Source of the DNA: CAZNYN01 sp964422205
GTDB taxonomy: Bacteria; Synergistota; Synergistia; Synergistales; Synergistaceae
DNA length: 7,251 bases
Reading direction: 5' to 3'
Assembly: GCA_964422205.1 (NCBI GenBank)
Contig: CAYRAI010000063.1
Coordinates: 1-7,251 of the forward strand
Notes under the pieces: generated by a model
Seen by the model: the letters and a program-made list of their open reading frames with translations, nothing else
The model's database searches: none
Told to the model about the DNA's origin: nothing
Made by a program: the position numbers and the translations under genes
Part shown: positions 5,179 through 7,251 of the stretch, piece by piece
Layout: the number at the start of each line of letters is the position of its first letter
Numbering within the stretch: position 1 is the stretch's first letter

Positions 5179-6705
5179 ATGAACAGCAAAGAAGCAAAGG
5201 TAAAAAAAATCAGAGGCAGTTCCAATGTTTCTTATCTCAACCGCGCGCTTGACGAAATGGTATACAGCTTTATGGAAGAACATGGAATAGAGGGACTCTC
5301 CCTTGCCATTGTCCAGGCTCCCTATATCCCTAGAAGTGTGGGATATGGAGTCTCAGACACAAAACACAGGACTCTTGCGTCTGTCAACACACTTTGGCCG
5401 GCAGGGCAGATATCACAGGCATTTGCCGCTGTTGCTGTAATGCAGCTGGCGGAACAGTCAAAGATATCGCTTGACGACAAAGCCTCGGAATACATTCCCG
5501 AACTTCCCGCTGCATGGAAGGATATTACGATTCTCCAGCTTCTCAGACATGCGTCAGGGCTTACCGACTACCGCGGAAGTAAAAAATGGAACATCGGCGG
5601 TGAGCCAAGTTTTGCCGATATCGTCTCAATGATAAAAGATGAAGCTCTGAAGTTCGCACCTGGTACGGAAGCAGAGAGAAGCGCGACAAACTTTCTCCTG
5701 CTTACCGAGATTGTGGAACGTGTCTCAGGAATGTCATACAAAGATTTTGTCACTAAAAATCAGATAGAGTATCTCGGACTGACGCACACCGTTTTTGCTG
5801 AGGACTTTTCGAAATTAAATTATGAAAACCTCGGAGAATCGGGGGGAATACACCAGTTATTCAAGAAGGATATGCTCTATGTCAACCCTGCAGAGCCTGC
5901 GAAGAGCTACGACGGAGAGGGCAATGAAATAGCTCCAATATCCTCATCAGCACTCAGAGGCTTTTCCGATATATGGGCAAGCGCTCAGGACATATCATTC
6001 TGGGATATAGCTCTTGCCGGTTCAATATTGATACACTCTCCGGAAAACAGAAAAATTATCTATGCTCCTTGGGCTCTTCCGGACGGACGCAAAGTCCCTG
6101 CATCGGCAGGCTGGCAGTTTTACGGCCACAGCGGATTTATGGACATTAAGGGTTCGATACCGGGCTACTCCTCCTATCTCAGCCGTTTTACCGACTCTGC
6201 AGAACTTGTCTGCGTAACCCTTCTTGCAAACAAAGAAGGCATAGACTTCACAAATCTCGCGCGCAGGATAGCGGGAGCATTCGGAGACCTTCTGTCGACA
6301 AATTATGACGACAACAAGCTATTCCTTTATGAAGGACAGCTCTCCGCAGATGAAACGGTAAAACGTCTTGAAAAACTTCTGAACGAGAAAAATATTCCTC
6401 TCTTCGCGAAATTCGACCATGCGAAGAATGCCCAAGAAGCAGGACTCTCTCTGCGTCCCACCACAGTTCTTGTATTCGGATCTCCGAAAGTAGGCACTGC
6501 ACTTATGCAGGCAGACCAGAGCGTATCTCTGGAGCTTCCAATAAAGATATCCGTTTGGGAAGATGATAAGGGCAGCACATGGCTGGCTTTCCCGCGCATA
6601 GGCAGACTAATGGCGGAATACTCTCTAGAGACTCATCCCGTATCGGCAAAGCTAGAAATTCTGCTCGAAGAGCTGGTGCGCAAAGCCGGAGATTTCTACG
6701 CATAA
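5179..6705 (+). CDS. catalytically degenerate beta-lactamase-family serine hydrolase fused to a DUF302 domain
   Basis: This 508-residue protein has two parts. Residues about 20-370 follow the class C beta-lactamase/penicillin-binding-protein-like fold. Family landmarks are LLRHASGLTDY (121-131), FAPGTE (159-164), LLLTEIVERVSGMSYKDF (173-190), GLTHTVF (200-206) and GSIPGYSSYLSRF (325-337). Residues about 385-480 match DUF302, with DHAKNAQEAGLSLRPTTVLVFGSPKVGTALM (413-443) and LELPIKISVWED. DUF302 has no settled function. The expected SxxK nucleophile motif reads QISQ (77-80), YxN reads RSA (167-169), and HxG aligns with IKG (323-325). It is thus probably not a hydrolase; binding or sensing is inferred. 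H317-S-G319, nearby, is the only alternative HxG. No signal peptide or membrane helix is seen, so it is probably cytoplasmic. AAGGAGG (5164-5170) places the start at this ATG, not at the in-frame TTG at 5161. A DUF202 gene follows after 15 bases. Confidence 0.88.
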   Translation: MNSKEAKVKKIRGSSNVSYLNRALDEMVYSFMEEHGIEGLSLAIVQAPYIPRSVGYGVSDTKHRTLASVNTLWPAGQISQAFAAVAVMQLAEQSKISLDDKASEYIPELPAAWKDITILQLLRHASGLTDYRGSKKWNIGGEPSFADIVSMIKDEALKFAPGTEAERSATNFLLLTEIVERVSGMSYKDFVTKNQIEYLGLTHTVFAEDFSKLNYENLGESGGIHQLFKKDMLYVNPAEPAKSYDGEGNEIAPISSSALRGFSDIWASAQDISFWDIALAGSILIHSPENRKIIYAPWALPDGRKVPASAGWQFYGHSGFMDIKGSIPGYSSYLSRFTDSAELVCVTLLANKEGIDFTNLARRIAGAFGDLLSTNYDDNKLFLYEGQLSADETVKRLEKLLNEKNIPLFAKFDHAKNAQEAGLSLRPTTVLVFGSPKVGTALMQADQSVSLELPIKISVWEDDKGSTWLAFPRIGRLMAEYSLETHPVSAKLEILLEELVRKAGDFYA

Positions 6706-6720
6706 GAAGGTGCAGAGAAC

Positions 6721-7047
6721 ATGGCTGATGATTACTCCGGCTTCAACAAAGAGGAAAGAATATTAAGAGACTGCCTCGCTCTCGACAGGACAATCATGGC
6801 GAACGAGAGAACTCTGCTCTCCTACATTCGCCTCTTTGTAGGTTTTATAGCTGCAGGAGCCGGCATGGTCAAGGTGTTTCCAAACTCGTACTTCTACACC
6901 GCCATGGGAATTATCTTTTCCGCGGCATCATGGCTATTTCTTATCATTGGTCTGTACCGCTGGCATTCAATGAAAAATAAACTTGCAACTGTGGCAAATA
7001 ACAAAAACGACATGAGTAATAAAAAAGAACAGGAAACCAAATCTTAA
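6721..7047 (+). CDS. DUF202 (YidH-like) small membrane protein
   Basis: This 108-residue protein shows the DUF202 hallmark ALDRTIMANERTLLSYIR (20-37), a conserved N-terminal segment leading into the first membrane helix (about 34-52). After the short loop KVFPNSYFY comes a second helix (about 58-78), then a basic stretch and a polar, charged, probably disordered tail (about 84-108). The family is widespread in bacteria and has no established biochemical role. AGAAGG (6705-6710), overlapping the stop of the previous gene, lies ten bases before the ATG. The 15-base gap makes co-transcription with the hydrolase-like-DUF302 gene very likely, so the two products may act together at the membrane, which is inference. 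No GC-rich terminator follows it within the window. Confidence 0.88.
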   Translation: MADDYSGFNKEERILRDCLALDRTIMANERTLLSYIRLFVGFIAAGAGMVKVFPNSYFYTAMGIIFSAASWLFLIIGLYRWHSMKNKLATVANNKNDMSNKKEQETKS

Positions 7048-7089
7048 AATACGTATATTTACTTATTCATCGACATATTATATACGACT

Positions 7090-7114
7090 AAATAAATCTA
7101 TAAAAATAAATCTA
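7090..7114 (+). repeat. tandem 11-bp direct repeat in AT-rich intergenic DNA
   Basis: AAATAAATCTA occurs at 7090-7100 and again at 7104-7114, separated by three bases. The surrounding 7048-7251 is strongly AT-rich and has no open frame of note. An 11-bp exact repeat in such biased sequence may be chance, or may form part of an AT-rich upstream element for the promoter at 7164. Confidence 0.5.
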
Positions 7115-7154
7115 AACTAAATTAGAGTAGTTGTGCTGATATGTTTTAATAAAA

Positions 7155-7196
7155 TAATCGATGTTGACAAAGGCGGCTAAGAATGATTTAATCGAT
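7155..7196. promoter_or_regulatory. paired TAATCGAT boxes bracketing a promoter (candidate operators)
   Basis: The exact 8-mer TAATCGAT lies at 7155-7162, one base before the -35 element, and at 7189-7196, overlapping the -10 element. Each contains the palindrome ATCGAT, and the copies are 34 bases apart, about three helical turns. The second copy also has TTAAT and ATTAA arms (7188-7201). The placement suits a repressor or a cooperative DNA-binding dimer pair. The regulator is unknown. Confidence 0.45.
7164..7192 (+). promoter_or_regulatory. sigma70-type promoter directed out of the window
   Basis: A perfect TTGACA (7164-7169) is followed after 17 bases by TTTAAT (7187-7192, one mismatch). 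AT-rich sequence upstream could act as an UP element. The start point would be near 7199-7200, with at least 50 bases of leader inside the window, so it must serve a gene beyond the right edge. Confidence 0.6.
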
Positions 7197-7251
7197 ATTA
7201 AGAAGAATTATTTTTTCTAAAAACTATATAAATTATGTCTATTATTATAAA

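Noticed and set aside
5179..6705. Calling the gene an active beta-lactamase or esterase
   Set aside because: The catalytic serine, lysine and tyrosine expected at the aligned positions are all absent, and no signal peptide for export is visible.
5179..6705. Calling the hydrolase-like gene a decaying pseudogene
   Set aside because: The frame is uninterrupted over 508 codons, fold-defining motifs and a full DUF302 domain are retained, and there is a strong ribosome-binding site with a co-directional partner gene.
7048..7251. A terminator after the DUF202 gene, or a phage or insertion-sequence edge
   Set aside because: Only short AT palindromes such as ATACGTAT (7049-7056) are present, with no GC-rich stem plus T run, no terminal inverted repeats and no transposase or integrase remnant.

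Overview
This looks like a stretch of ordinary bacterial chromosome with mid-range GC. It carries a densely packed housekeeping operon on the + strand, one divergent lipid-kinase gene on its left, and a more accessory pair of genes on its right. There is no tRNA, rRNA, insertion sequence, integrase or CRISPR array. The gene set (E. coli-type DgkA, Nif3-like protein, TrpS with an iron-sulfur cysteine motif as in Thermotoga, scpA-scpB-rluB, a short TM1266-like protein) and the frequent AGA and ATA codons suggest an anaerobe. Synergistota is my best guess, from general resemblance only; a Firmicute or Thermotogota relative is possible.

Layout: 1-38 may be the tail of a + strand gene. A bidirectional hairpin terminator (40-69) separates it from dgkA, which runs leftward (83-442). 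Bases 443-654 are a divergent control region. It holds a good sigma70-type promoter for the rightward operon (576-604), a weaker -10 element for dgkA and a GC-rich dyad between them. From 655 the operon reads nif3-like, trpS, scpA, scpB, rluB with gaps of 17 bases or less, or overlaps. A small ACT-like gene follows (4659-4916). The block closes at a strong terminator (4931-4977) whose stem contains two G-U pairs that work only in the rightward transcript.

After about 200 bases of AT-rich control sequence comes a two-gene unit. The first gene (5179-6705) is a beta-lactamase-family (class C/penicillin-binding-protein-like) serine hydrolase fold fused to a C-terminal DUF302 domain. Its scaffold is well kept, but all three catalytic motifs are gone: SxxK reads QISQ, YxN reads RSA, and the HxG histidine is missing in my alignment. 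The second gene (6721-7047) is a DUF202 two-helix membrane protein. A soluble pseudoenzyme-DUF302 fusion encoded beside a DUF202 membrane protein is the most novel-looking part of the window.

The last 200 bases (7048-7251) are very AT-rich. They contain a TTGACA-17-TTTAAT promoter pointing out of the window, bracketed by two copies of TAATCGAT that look like operators for whatever gene follows.

The housekeeping operon joins tRNA charging (TrpS), chromosome condensation and segregation (ScpA and ScpB, the partners of SMC) and rRNA modification (RluB-type enzyme). This growth-linked grouping is common, and scpA-scpB-rluB is a familiar order in many bacteria.
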